A program made the position numbers and the translations under genes. Source: a virus. Taken from it: a stretch of DNA of 38,402 bases. A model generated the notes under the pieces. The model saw nothing but the letters and a program-made list of their open reading frames with translations. It was not told the origin of the DNA and did not search any database. Below, one piece after another: positions 23,768 to 30,857 of the stretch. How positions within the stretch are numbered: the stretch's first letter is position 1; the number at the start of each line of letters is the position of its first letter. Location: IMG/VR virus record IMGVR_UViG_3300009151_004678, positions 1 through 38,402 of that record, one strand, 5' to 3'.

Positions 23768-24681
23768 TCAGTAGTTACGATGAGTGGAGTCCACTCAAAA
23801 AGATTGTGGTAGGAACAGCTACCAATGCCAATTGGCCAGTAAATGATCCGGTGTTCTCTAAAGAGAGTGAAAAAACTACCTGGAAAGAAACACCTGTTCC
23901 GAGTGGACCTGTGCCCCAGTGGATAATTGATGAAGCCAACCAAGACCTAGATGGCCTAGCAACGACCCTGATGAGCCTAGGCGTAGAAGTAGTGCGCCCA
24001 GATCCACTCAACTTTCAAGCCCACGATGGCATGTATAATTATTGCCCACGCGACAGATTGCTGGTGCTTGGTAACACTATTGTAGATCCTGCCATGATGT
24101 ACCCTTGTAGAGATATGGAACTACAGTGCTACCAGGACATAGTAGACAGTGCTGATCACTATTTGTTTATGCCACGAAATGAAGGACTAGTACTTGATGC
24201 TGCCAACATACTACGCCTTGGTCCTAACAAACTGCTGTACCTAGAAAGTGCCAGTGGGAATAAAGAGGCATACTATTGGTTGTTGGCAAATCTGCCAACC
24301 AACACTAGTATTGAACTATGCAATTTTTATTCAGGAGTGCATATTGATTCGACCATTGTGCCTTTGCGAGAAGGCCTGGTCATGCTCAATGCTAGTCGTG
24401 TAAAGTTTGATAATGTACCCCAGGTATTTGATGGCTGGCACAAGATCTGGGTAAACGATGTTGTTGCCCAAGATTTTTATCAGTACCCGTATGCATCAAA
24501 GTGGATAGCAATGAATATGTTGGTGGTGGATCCACACACGGTCATATGCGACCGAAATCAACCCGAACTGATCAAAACACTCCAATCATATAAATTTGAA
24601 GTGATTCCGCTAGAGTTGCGCCACAGCCGAACACTGGGCGGAGGATTTCATTGTGTTACACTGGATCTAGTGCGCGAATAG
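23764..24681 (+). CDS. Glycine-amidinotransferase-like enzyme
   Basis: Transfers an amidino group from arginine to an amine, as in guanidinoacetate or related natural-product synthesis. The 305 residues match the AGAT fold, shorter at the N-terminus than the human enzyme. The catalytic triad is visible as Asp145 (GLVLDAANIL), His193 (SGVHIDSTI) and Cys297 (LGGGFHCVTLD), with YASKWIAMNMLVVD near 242-255. The ATG at 23764 is in an ATGA overlap. An in-frame ATG lies at 23758. The amine acceptor is unknown. It is co-linear with a sugar dehydrogenase and an oxygenase, which suggests a small pathway. Confidence 0.9.
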   Translation: MISSYDEWSPLKKIVVGTATNANWPVNDPVFSKESEKTTWKETPVPSGPVPQWIIDEANQDLDGLATTLMSLGVEVVRPDPLNFQAHDGMYNYCPRDRLLVLGNTIVDPAMMYPCRDMELQCYQDIVDSADHYLFMPRNEGLVLDAANILRLGPNKLLYLESASGNKEAYYWLLANLPTNTSIELCNFYSGVHIDSTIVPLREGLVMLNASRVKFDNVPQVFDGWHKIWVNDVVAQDFYQYPYASKWIAMNMLVVDPHTVICDRNQPELIKTLQSYKFEVIPLELRHSRTLGGGFHCVTLDLVRE

Positions 24682-24689
24682 AATTTGCG

Positions 24690-25097
24690 TTAGGTTGGAA
24701 ATGGAATGGTATTTGTTTCTTTAACCAGGCTAACAAATGTACCATCATCTTCTATTTCGACTATTTTAACATGGTACACACCTGGGTATCTAGGATTGTC
24801 TCCATTGACAATCAACTCATAAAACTCATTCACCGCCTCAAGAGTGTTGAATGTAAAGGTACCTACAGCATAACGCAAGTCCGGGCTGCCGTTAATCTCC
24901 GCCGGATAGACTGAATCCAATGGGCCCCAATAGCGATCAAATCCACCATTATCGATTACTTTTCGTCGAAATTCGTTATAAGCATTCCAATCGGGACGCT
25001 CTACGTCACGATCCTCGCCTATTCTAGTGCCCCAGTTCCAGCCCGCAGGTCCTGGAACAATTTCTGTATTTTCGGTTACTATAATTTGGTATTTCAT
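24690..25097 (-). CDS. Phage protein of unknown function
   Basis: A 135-residue soluble protein from the ATG at 25097. An upstream in-frame ATG at 25130 is less likely, as a TAAATA lies between, 5 nt before this start. It has an aromatic, Gly-rich N-terminal half (VPGPAGWNWGTRIGEDRD) and alternating strands in the second half (YAVGTFTFNT, YHVKIVEIED). No family recognised. It converges with the amidinotransferase gene, 8 nt apart, and has no Shine-Dalgarno. Confidence 0.7.
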   Translation of the reverse strand: MKYQIIVTENTEIVPGPAGWNWGTRIGEDRDVERPDWNAYNEFRRKVIDNGGFDRYWGPLDSVYPAEINGSPDLRYAVGTFTFNTLEAVNEFYELIVNGDNPRYPGVYHVKIVEIEDDGTFVSLVKETNTIPFPT

Positions 25098-25102
25098 GCA
25101 AG

Positions 25103-25108
25103 TATTTA
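25103..25108 (-). promoter_or_regulatory. TAAATA late-type element (minus strand)
   Basis: GATAAATAC on the minus strand, with TAAATA ending 5 nt before the ATG at 25097. It supports the shorter start of the downstream gene and a leaderless message. Confidence 0.5.
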
Positions 25109-25123
25109 TCTCTGACAATAGAT

Positions 25124-25152
25124 TTGACATAAAATAGCAGATCGTTTATAAT
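25124..25152 (+). promoter_or_regulatory. Consensus sigma70 promoter giving a probable leaderless uvdE
   Basis: TTGACA at 25124-25129, a 17-nt spacer and TATAAT at 25147-25152. Only 6 nt separate TATAAT from the ATG at 25159, so transcription would begin on or next to the start codon. There is no Shine-Dalgarno. Confidence 0.85.
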
Positions 25153-25158
25153 AAACAC

Positions 25159-26190
25159 ATGACTACACCCCAAATTGGCTTTTGTTGCAAATGGCTCAAT
25201 GACCCCGCAGAATGTGGGGGCATGAAAGTCAATGCAAAGGACCGTGACTTAACCGGCAGATCAACCACCATGCGTTGGCTTCGCGAGCACAAGAGCGAAG
25301 CTGAACAGCGGCAATGGGATATTATGAACCACAATGCCTCGGCCGCTGTACGACTGATCGAGCGTGTGGCCACACTGCCCCAAGGCCGTAGAATGGTACG
25401 CCTGGGCAGTGAAATGCTACAAGGCTACACTGAGAAAGATTGGATCGACTGGTGGCAACGCCGTGAAATACAAGATCACTGTGAAAAGATATTTGCCCCT
25501 GTAGGTGAAACTGCTCGCAGGCTTGGTGTTAGACTCAGTTTCCACCCCGGACAGTTCTGTGTGCTTGCAAGCGAGTCGGATGAAATTGTAGAACGTAGCA
25601 TACTAGAATTTGAATACCATGCGGACATGGCTCGTTGGATGGGCTATGGCTCAACGTGGCATGATCATGGATTTAAGATTAACGTGCATTTATCGGGCAA
25701 AGGTGGTCCCGCTAAATTCCTGAAGACCCTGGGTCGCCTCACTCCCGAGGCCAGGAACTTGATAACCATCGAAAATGACGAGATGACAAATGGACTTGAC
25801 ACTACTTTGGCTGTGGCTGATCATGTGGCTCTTGTGTTGGATGTACACCACCACTGGATCAACACCGGCGAATACATCGCGCCCACGGACGTTCGTACAA
25901 CTAGGGTTATTGACTCTTGGCGTGGCGTTCGTCCTGCAATGCATTTTAGTACTAGCCGCGAGGACGTTTTGGTCGACCATGTTCGAACAGTTCGACCAGA
26001 CCTTGCTGAACTTCTTGCTAGAGGTTATAAGAAACAGAAACTCCGAGCACACAGCGACTTCTGTTGGAATACGTCTGTGAATTCATGGGTACTGGGTTTT
26101 GCTGACCAGTTTGATATACAGGTAGAAGCCAAGGGCAAAAACTTAGCAAGTGAACAACTTTATGAACAATATATTTCTCAACATCTTTGA
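25159..26190 (+). CDS. UV damage endonuclease UvdE/UvsE
   Basis: Nicks DNA 5' to UV photoproducts and other lesions to start repair. The 343 residues form the UvdE TIM barrel with metal-binding segments in order: RLSFHPGQFCVLAS near 128-141, an ENDE near 198-201, DVHHHW near 221-226 and HSDFCWN near 301-307. Useful for a virus of sunlit water. It has a near-perfect promoter and apparently no 5' leader. Its 3' end overlaps the next gene by 29 nt. Confidence 0.93.
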   Translation: MTTPQIGFCCKWLNDPAECGGMKVNAKDRDLTGRSTTMRWLREHKSEAEQRQWDIMNHNASAAVRLIERVATLPQGRRMVRLGSEMLQGYTEKDWIDWWQRREIQDHCEKIFAPVGETARRLGVRLSFHPGQFCVLASESDEIVERSILEFEYHADMARWMGYGSTWHDHGFKINVHLSGKGGPAKFLKTLGRLTPEARNLITIENDEMTNGLDTTLAVADHVALVLDVHHHWINTGEYIAPTDVRTTRVIDSWRGVRPAMHFSTSREDVLVDHVRTVRPDLAELLARGYKKQKLRAHSDFCWNTSVNSWVLGFADQFDIQVEAKGKNLASEQLYEQYISQHL

Positions 26191-26449
26191 TTGGATACGC
26201 AGTGATTACAAAACTAACCCACTTAGGTTCGTCGTGGAAGTACTGGCTTGGGCTGTGTCTATTGGGTGCAGTATTACGATGGCTGCCACTGTACCTAATC
26301 CCCCTCTTGTGGTACTTTACCCTATATGGATTAGTGGTTGTGCTATGTATGCTTGGGCTAGTTGGACTCGTAAATCGTTTGGTATGTTGGCCAACTACTG
26401 CCTACTAGTCAGCATTGATACTGTGGGTTTGCTACGTATGATTTTGTAA
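26162..26449 (+). CDS. Small conserved multi-pass membrane protein
   Basis: A 95-residue protein from the ATG at 26162; a GTG at 26150 is also in frame. LNIFDWIRSDYKTNPLRFVVEVLAWAVSIG and a TVPNPPLVVLYPIWISGCAMYAWASW segment, each with a hydrophobic helix, plus a third near the end, suggest three membrane passes. The pattern recurs in T4-like phages of planktonic bacteria and faintly recalls nicotinamide-type transporters, too weak to name. Its stop falls inside the Pho box of pstS. Confidence 0.72.
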   Translation: MNNIFLNIFDWIRSDYKTNPLRFVVEVLAWAVSIGCSITMAATVPNPPLVVLYPIWISGCAMYAWASWTRKSFGMLANYCLLVSIDTVGLLRMIL

Positions 26450-26461
26450 CAAAATTGTAAC
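26444..26461 (+). promoter_or_regulatory. Pho box upstream of pstS
   Basis: Two identical 7-mers TTGTAAC (26444-26450 and 26455-26461) with an AAAA spacer, an 11-nt period. This is the layout of PhoB boxes (7-mer, 4 A/T, 7-mer). It lies 11 nt before a TAAATA and directly upstream of a phosphate-binding gene. A nearly identical box precedes plcP at the same distance. Confidence 0.72.
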
Positions 26462-26471
26462 ACAAATTAGC

Positions 26472-26478
26472 CTAAATA
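26472..26478 (+). promoter_or_regulatory. CTAAATA element of the pstS promoter
   Basis: TAAATA at 26473-26478, 11 nt after the Pho box, where a PhoB-dependent promoter has its -10 element. It also matches the late-type motif found elsewhere. A 23-nt stretch with the ribosome site AAGGAG leads to the GTG at 26502. Confidence 0.6.
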
Positions 26479-26501
26479 ATTGTCTAACAAGGAGACTTTG
26501 A

Positions 26502-27506
26502 GTGAAACAATTATTTGCAATCTTACTAGCGTCAATATCAATCTCAGCATCAGCACAGACTATAACAGGTGCTGGCGCAACATTCCCATACCCCATCTAT
26601 AGCAAGTGGTCAGAACTTTACAACAAAGAAACTGGCGTAGCACTCAATTACCAATCAATTGGTTCCAGTGGCGGCATTCGTCAAATTGATGCCAAAACAG
26701 TGACCTTTGGTGCAACTGATGCACCTGTAGCCGGGGACAAACTAGACAAAAATAGTCAAGTACAGTTTCCCGCTATCATTGGCGGAACAGTTCCTATTGT
26801 TAACTTGGATGGCTTCAAGCCCGGAGAACTACGTATTACAGGTCCTGTAATGGCAGAAGTGTTCTTGGGTGAAATCTCCAAATGGAATGATCCAAAGTTG
26901 GCGGCACTTAACCCAGGTAAAAAATTACCTGACTTAGAAATTACTATTGTGCATCGTGCAGATGGTTCGGGTACTACATTTAACTGGACAGATTATTTGT
27001 CATCTACCAGCGCCAAGTGGGCCGACAAGGTTGGCAAAGGTGCCGCAGTCAAGTGGCCAGCCGCAAGTTCAGTAGGTGGCAAGGGCAACGAAGGTGTTGC
27101 CGCTAATGTACATCGTGTTAAAGGCTCCATTGGCTATGTTGAATATGCTTATGTTAAAAAGAACAATTTGACTTTCTTGCAATTACAAAACAAGTCAGGC
27201 AAATATGTCAGCCCAGATGATCTAACATTTGCTGCCGCGGCAGCCGGTGCTGATTGGTTCTCAGTTCCTGGTATGGGTGTGAGCATTGTAGATCAGCGTG
27301 GTGATACAGTATGGCCTGTAAGCACAGCCAGTTTCATCATCATGTACAAAGACCCCACAGACAAGAAAGCCAGCCAAGACACATTGAAGTTCTTTGATTG
27401 GGCATTCAAGAACGGTAAGAAAGCCGCAGAGGAATTAGACTATGTGGCATTACCAGACATTCTAACAAAACAAATTCGCGAGCGTGTGTGGAGTCAGATC
27501 AAGTAA
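26502..27506 (+). CDS. pstS: Phosphate-binding protein PstS
   Basis: Periplasmic binding protein of the high-affinity phosphate ABC transporter. The 334 residues start at GTG behind AAGGAG and a signal peptide (1-19). Mature sequence ITGAGATFPYPIYSKW, the SSGGIRQI segment, FGATDAP and HRADGSGTTFNW are PstS hallmarks that contact phosphate. Phage pstS genes are known to raise phosphate uptake in starved hosts. A Pho box upstream agrees with control by host PhoB. A strong terminator ends the unit, so it is monocistronic. Confidence 0.96.
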   Translation: MKQLFAILLASISISASAQTITGAGATFPYPIYSKWSELYNKETGVALNYQSIGSSGGIRQIDAKTVTFGATDAPVAGDKLDKNSQVQFPAIIGGTVPIVNLDGFKPGELRITGPVMAEVFLGEISKWNDPKLAALNPGKKLPDLEITIVHRADGSGTTFNWTDYLSSTSAKWADKVGKGAAVKWPAASSVGGKGNEGVAANVHRVKGSIGYVEYAYVKKNNLTFLQLQNKSGKYVSPDDLTFAAAAAGADWFSVPGMGVSIVDQRGDTVWPVSTASFIIMYKDPTDKKASQDTLKFFDWAFKNGKKAAEELDYVALPDILTKQIRERVWSQIK

Positions 27507-27554
27507 TTAAACCGACCACAACGATAGAGTGGCGCTGGAACTCGTAACCAGCAG

Positions 27555-27583
27555 ATACCCCAAATTTTTGGGGTATTTTTTTG
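27555..27583 (+). terminator. Rho-independent terminator of pstS
   Basis: ATACCCC (27555-27561) pairs with GGGGTAT (27570-27576), with AAA/TTT extending the stem, followed by a T-run. It lies 48 nt after the pstS stop. Confidence 0.93.
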
Positions 27584-27611
27584 TCCGTGTTTAATGATTT
27601 GATCGCAGAGT

Positions 27612-27617
27612 TAAATA
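27612..27617 (+). promoter_or_regulatory. TAAATA late-type element at a leaderless start
   Basis: TAAATA ends 5 nt before the ATG at 27623. No Shine-Dalgarno is present. It supports this ATG over the TTG at 27581 upstream. Confidence 0.52.
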
Positions 27618-27622
27618 TCTAT

Positions 27623-27787
27623 ATGAGTTGGTTTAAGCGAATTCCACACAGATACCCTCCACAAACGCCTGCCTCTGCACCACATAGAACTAGCCCTGCC
27701 ACTGATCGAGCACTAGAAGAGTCTAAATTGCTGGGTCCAAAATCCCGTAAAAAAACTGTCAAAAAGCCCCCACTAAATACTGAATGA
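27623..27787 (+). CDS. Small basic Pro-rich phage protein (54 aa)
   Basis: A 54-residue basic protein starting MSWFKRIPHRYPPQTP. It has a Pro/Ala/Ser-rich middle (HRTSPATDRALEESK) and a Lys-rich tail (GPKSRKKTVKKPP). Short proteins with SPATxxxLEExKxxGPKxKK occur in T4-like phages, without known function. The ATG is chosen over an upstream TTG because a TAAATA lies 5 nt before it. Its stop overlaps the next start by ATGA. Confidence 0.65.
   Translation: MSWFKRIPHRYPPQTPASAPHRTSPATDRALEESKLLGPKSRKKTVKKPPLNTE
27773..27779 (+). promoter_or_regulatory. CTAAATA late-type element at a leaderless start
   Basis: TAAATA at 27774-27779 ends 4 nt before the ATG at 27784, inside the 3' end of the small upstream gene. 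No Shine-Dalgarno is visible. Confidence 0.5.
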
Positions 27788-28446
27788 AACCCACCATAGC
27801 CCTATTTTTGCACGACCCCAAATGTAGTGTACAAAGTGGCAATGGGCTCATGCGAGCCCTAGGCGATCATTACAAGTTCAAAATATTTGGTAAAAACAAA
27901 CTAGAAGATGTGTTCTTTGACGACGTAGACATGATTGCTGTACCCGGTGGCTTTGGCGATGCTGATTCATTTGACGGACTGTTCAAACACAATGCTGAAC
28001 GTGTGCAACAATTTCTAGAACGTGGCGGTCGATACTTGGGTATTTGCATGGGTGCATACTGGGCCGGCAGCGAATATCTCAACATCTTGGATGGTGTGGA
28101 TGCTGTGCAGTATATCCGTCGCCCTGGCACAGACACACATAGACCACATGCTAAAAACCTGCCTGTGTTGTGGCAAGATCGTTGGGGCAATATTGAGCCC
28201 TGGAAAATGTTCTTTTACGATGGCTGTGCATTGGTAGGGGACAAAACCAAGTTTCGAACCATGGCCACATATATGAATGGAGACGCCATGGCAATTATAC
28301 AAAACAATATTGGACTGATAGGTTGTCATCCTGAAAGCGAGCAGTTCTGGTATGACAGTTACTCCTGGATGCGGGGTCGATATCATAGAGGTCAACATCA
28401 TACATTGTTGTTAGACTTTGTGGATCAAATGTTTGTAACAAAATAG
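27784..28446 (+). CDS. Class I glutamine amidotransferase-like protein (BPL_N type)
   Basis: A 220-residue protein with the flavodoxin-like amidotransferase fold. A MIAVPGGFGDADSF segment (about 50-63), the nucleophile Cys88 in YLGICMGAYWAG, and a His-x-Glu (GCHPESE near 181-187) complete a triad. Members of the BPL_N group lie next to biotin-ligase-like or uncharacterised genes and few have known reactions. The partner synthetase is not evident here. Its stop lies inside the Pho box of plcP. Confidence 0.78.
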   Translation: MKPTIALFLHDPKCSVQSGNGLMRALGDHYKFKIFGKNKLEDVFFDDVDMIAVPGGFGDADSFDGLFKHNAERVQQFLERGGRYLGICMGAYWAGSEYLNILDGVDAVQYIRRPGTDTHRPHAKNLPVLWQDRWGNIEPWKMFFYDGCALVGDKTKFRTMATYMNGDAMAIIQNNIGLIGCHPESEQFWYDSYSWMRGRYHRGQHHTLLLDFVDQMFVTK

Positions 28447-28450
28447 TAAC
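28433..28450 (+). promoter_or_regulatory. Pho box upstream of plcP-agt
   Basis: TTGTAAC (28433-28439), AAAA, TAGTAAC (28444-28450), the same 11-nt period as the pstS box with one base changed. Both boxes are followed by ACA-AT, then by GCCTAAATA at the same distance. It overlaps the 3' end of the preceding gene. Confidence 0.68.
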
Positions 28451-28460
28451 ACAGATCCGC

Positions 28461-28467
28461 CTAAATA
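28461..28467 (+). promoter_or_regulatory. CTAAATA element of the plcP promoter
   Basis: TAAATA at 28462-28467, 11 nt after the Pho box and 4 nt before the ATG at 28472. It serves as the likely -10 of a PhoB-type promoter and gives a leaderless plcP message. No Shine-Dalgarno. Confidence 0.58.
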
Positions 28468-28471
28468 TTAG

Positions 28472-29266
28472 ATGCAGAAAACGTATCGCAGTATTTTTAT
28501 CAGTGATGTACACCTGGGCACAAGAGACTGCAAGGCAGAAGAACTAAACAATTTCCTAAAGCACAACTCCTGCAATACTTTATATCTTGTGGGGGACATT
28601 ATTGATGCTTGGAAAATGCAACAAAACAAATTGCGATGGAAACAAAGTCATACCAACGTTGTCCGTAGGGTTCTTGGTCACGCTAAACGTGGCACTAGGG
28701 TTGTATACGTGGCTGGAAATCATGACGAATTCCTGCGTCCGATGATACCGTATGCTGCCACATTTGGTACTGTGGAAATATGTAATCAATGCGAACATGT
28801 GGGTGCAGACGGCAAACATTATCTTGTGGTGCATGGCGACCTGTTTGATGGTATCACCCGACTGGCACCATGGTTGAGTTTTTTGGGAGACAAAGCATAT
28901 GATTTTATCCTGGGGCTTAATAGTAGATTTAATTGGATCCGCCATCGTATGGGTTTTGGTTATTGGAGTCTTAGCCAGTTTCTTAAGCATAGGGTCAAAA
29001 AAGCCATTGACTTCATGTTTCACTTTGAAAGAAACCTTGCGGCCTACTGCAAAAAAAGAGGATTTGATGGCGTGGTCTGCGGTCACATACACCACGCAGA
29101 AATAAAAGAAATAAACGGTGTAGTATATATGAATGACGGCGACTGGGTTGAAAGTTGTACTGCACTTGTAGAACATCATGACGGGCGTTGGGAAATCGTA
29201 ACATGGACACAAAAAAATGACCAAGAAGATATTGATAATAACAGACAACTTGCCGGATCAAATTAA
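28472..29266 (+). CDS. plcP: PlcP-type phospholipase C (metallophosphoesterase)
   Basis: Cleaves phospholipid head groups to leave diacylglycerol during phosphate starvation. The 264 residues show the family's metal motifs in order: SDVHLG (Asp12, His14), GDIID (Asp42), AGNHDEF (81-87), VHGDLFD (His121) and CGHIHH (203-208), then the DGDWVESCTALVEHHDGRWEI ending typical of PlcP rather than LpxH. Databases often label such proteins UDP-2,3-diacylglucosamine diphosphatase. The downstream gene is the matching glycosyltransferase and the Pho box upstream fits the known PhoB control. The lipase role is by family, not shown here. Confidence 0.85.
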   Translation: MQKTYRSIFISDVHLGTRDCKAEELNNFLKHNSCNTLYLVGDIIDAWKMQQNKLRWKQSHTNVVRRVLGHAKRGTRVVYVAGNHDEFLRPMIPYAATFGTVEICNQCEHVGADGKHYLVVHGDLFDGITRLAPWLSFLGDKAYDFILGLNSRFNWIRHRMGFGYWSLSQFLKHRVKKAIDFMFHFERNLAAYCKKRGFDGVVCGHIHHAEIKEINGVVYMNDGDWVESCTALVEHHDGRWEIVTWTQKNDQEDIDNNRQLAGSN

Positions 29267-30230
29267 TGGCGTGGTTACCACTTACAAGAACATTGAGGCT
29301 TGTGCGGTACTGGATGGTTATCATGTTGATTATATTGATCCCGGGCGGTTCCGCTACATTAATTGCCCTCGCTACCACGAAGTCAAGATTGCCTATCCCC
29401 GGAATCTGGGCGCGAAGATTGAGGAGATTGCTCCGGATTATATCCACATCGCCACCGAGGGTCCTCTTGGTTTGTGGGCTCGAGCATATCTTTCACTGGG
29501 CAATATTCGTCACAATACCGCTTATCATACTAAGTTTCCAGAGGGACTTAAGAAACTATTTGGGATTCCTGAATTCGTAACCTGGCGGTTTGTACGCTGG
29601 TTTCACAAACACTCAGGCAAGGTACTAACCACGACAGATTCAATGGTTCGAGAATTGCAAGCACATGGATTCAATGGCGAAGTGATTCCGTGGACACGTG
29701 GTGTTGACCGTGAGATATTCCACCCTGGCTATCGTGATCGAGAAGATGACCACAAAATATTATTATGCGTTGCCCGTGTGAGTAAAGAAAAGAACTTGGA
29801 AGACTTTTTTGAATTACAATATCCCAAGAGTCGCAAAATCATGGTAGGTGATGGCCCTATGCTAGAGAAATATCGAAAGCAGTATCCTGATGTGGAGTTT
29901 GTAGGATTTAAGACAGGCACAGAACTAGCAGAATATTATGCCAATGCTGATGTGTTTGTGTTTCCAAGTCAGTGGGAAACATTTGGCATTGTGATGATTG
30001 AAGCCATGGCCTGTGGTACCCCTGTAGCCGCATATCCATGCCAAGGTCCCGAAGATGTTGTGGAACCAGGTGTGACTGGTTATTTAGAACAAGATCTAGC
30101 CACTGCGGTGCATCGTTGTATCGGGCTCAACAGGGACCAAGTATTAGAGGGCAGCCAACGCTGGAGTTGGGAACGAGCCTGGCACATATTCCGAGACAAT
30201 CTCACTCCCAACCACTTGTGGACCAAATAA
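29217..30230 (+). CDS. agt: Agt-type glycosyltransferase for glycolipid synthesis
   Basis: A 337-residue GT4-type glycosyltransferase. N-terminal ILIITDNLPDQINGVVTTY, the IATEGPLGLWARAY segment (78-91), AYHTKFPE (102-109), TRGVDREIFHP (160-170), GDGP (211-214) and the E-x7-E pair (Glu254, Glu262) are all present. In bacteria Agt adds glucose or a uronate to the diacylglycerol that PlcP makes, replacing phospholipids with glycolipids. It overlaps plcP by 50 nt and is very likely co-translated. The UDP-sugar dehydrogenase at 22033 could supply a uronate donor, but that link is a guess. Confidence 0.82.
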   Translation: MTKKILIITDNLPDQINGVVTTYKNIEACAVLDGYHVDYIDPGRFRYINCPRYHEVKIAYPRNLGAKIEEIAPDYIHIATEGPLGLWARAYLSLGNIRHNTAYHTKFPEGLKKLFGIPEFVTWRFVRWFHKHSGKVLTTTDSMVRELQAHGFNGEVIPWTRGVDREIFHPGYRDREDDHKILLCVARVSKEKNLEDFFELQYPKSRKIMVGDGPMLEKYRKQYPDVEFVGFKTGTELAEYYANADVFVFPSQWETFGIVMIEAMACGTPVAAYPCQGPEDVVEPGVTGYLEQDLATAVHRCIGLNRDQVLEGSQRWSWERAWHIFRDNLTPNHLWTK

Positions 30231-30248
30231 ATTAATCAAAGGAAAAAC

Positions 30249-30857
30249 ATGAAAGAAATACTACAAACACTTCGCGAGCAACGTTGGGACGATCATCGTT
30301 ACTATCATCACAGTAGAATCAATCAATTTTTACACTTAATCTCAGCCTTAAGTTTCTTGATTGCCTATGTTTATCTGTTTATTGATCCTGTTGTGAGTGC
30401 ATGGATTGCTTGGTTGATTGCCATGACTACTCGTCAAGCCGGGCACTTTTTCTTTGAACCACACGGCTACGATGAATACAACAAGGCCACATTTGAACAC
30501 AAAGAAAAAATCAAAATTGGTTTTAACTTAAAACGCAAACGGGTGTTGCTCACATGCTGGGTCGCAGTGCCTGCCCTGGCGTTCTTTGATGCTGAACTAA
30601 TGAATCTGTTAATACCCAACAACGACCCAATGACATTTGTAAACCGTGTGGGTATGGGATGGTTATGGCTGGGTGCGGCTGGTGTGTTGTTTAGAATGAT
30701 CCAATTGACCGCACTACAGAGCAGACGGGTTGCGTTAGTTTGGTGCTTGAAGATCTTGACTGATCCATTTCACGATGTATGGATCTATCGCAAGAGTCCC
30801 ATATACTTGATGCAAGGACAGTTGATTGACCCTGATTTACGTCAAGATTACTCTTGA
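30249..30857 (+). CDS. Integral membrane protein, Mpo1/DUF962-like (tentative)
   Basis: A 202-residue membrane protein. Three to four hydrophobic helices are visible (about 28-65, 97-112, 135-155). The GHFFFEPHGYDEYNKA segment after the second helix has the GHxxxEP look of DUF962 proteins, and KILTDPFHDVWIYRKSP follows near 175-191. Yeast Mpo1 in that family is an iron-dependent lipid oxygenase, but the match is loose. Its site between agt and a desaturase suggests a lipid role. It has the ribosome site AAAGGAAA and overlaps the convergent desaturase by 10 nt. Confidence 0.6.
   Translation: MKEILQTLREQRWDDHRYYHHSRINQFLHLISALSFLIAYVYLFIDPVVSAWIAWLIAMTTRQAGHFFFEPHGYDEYNKATFEHKEKIKIGFNLKRKRVLLTCWVAVPALAFFDAELMNLLIPNNDPMTFVNRVGMGWLWLGAAGVLFRMIQLTALQSRRVALVWCLKILTDPFHDVWIYRKSPIYLMQGQLIDPDLRQDYS

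Noticed and set aside
28580-29248. 222-codon open frame on the minus strand opposite plcP
   Set aside because: It is the shadow of a well-recognised gene and its product has no sensible domain pattern.
30249-30857. A firm Mpo1 (DUF962) dioxygenase call
   Set aside because: Only the GHxxxEP segment is similar. The other His and membrane pattern is not clear, so it is kept as tentative.
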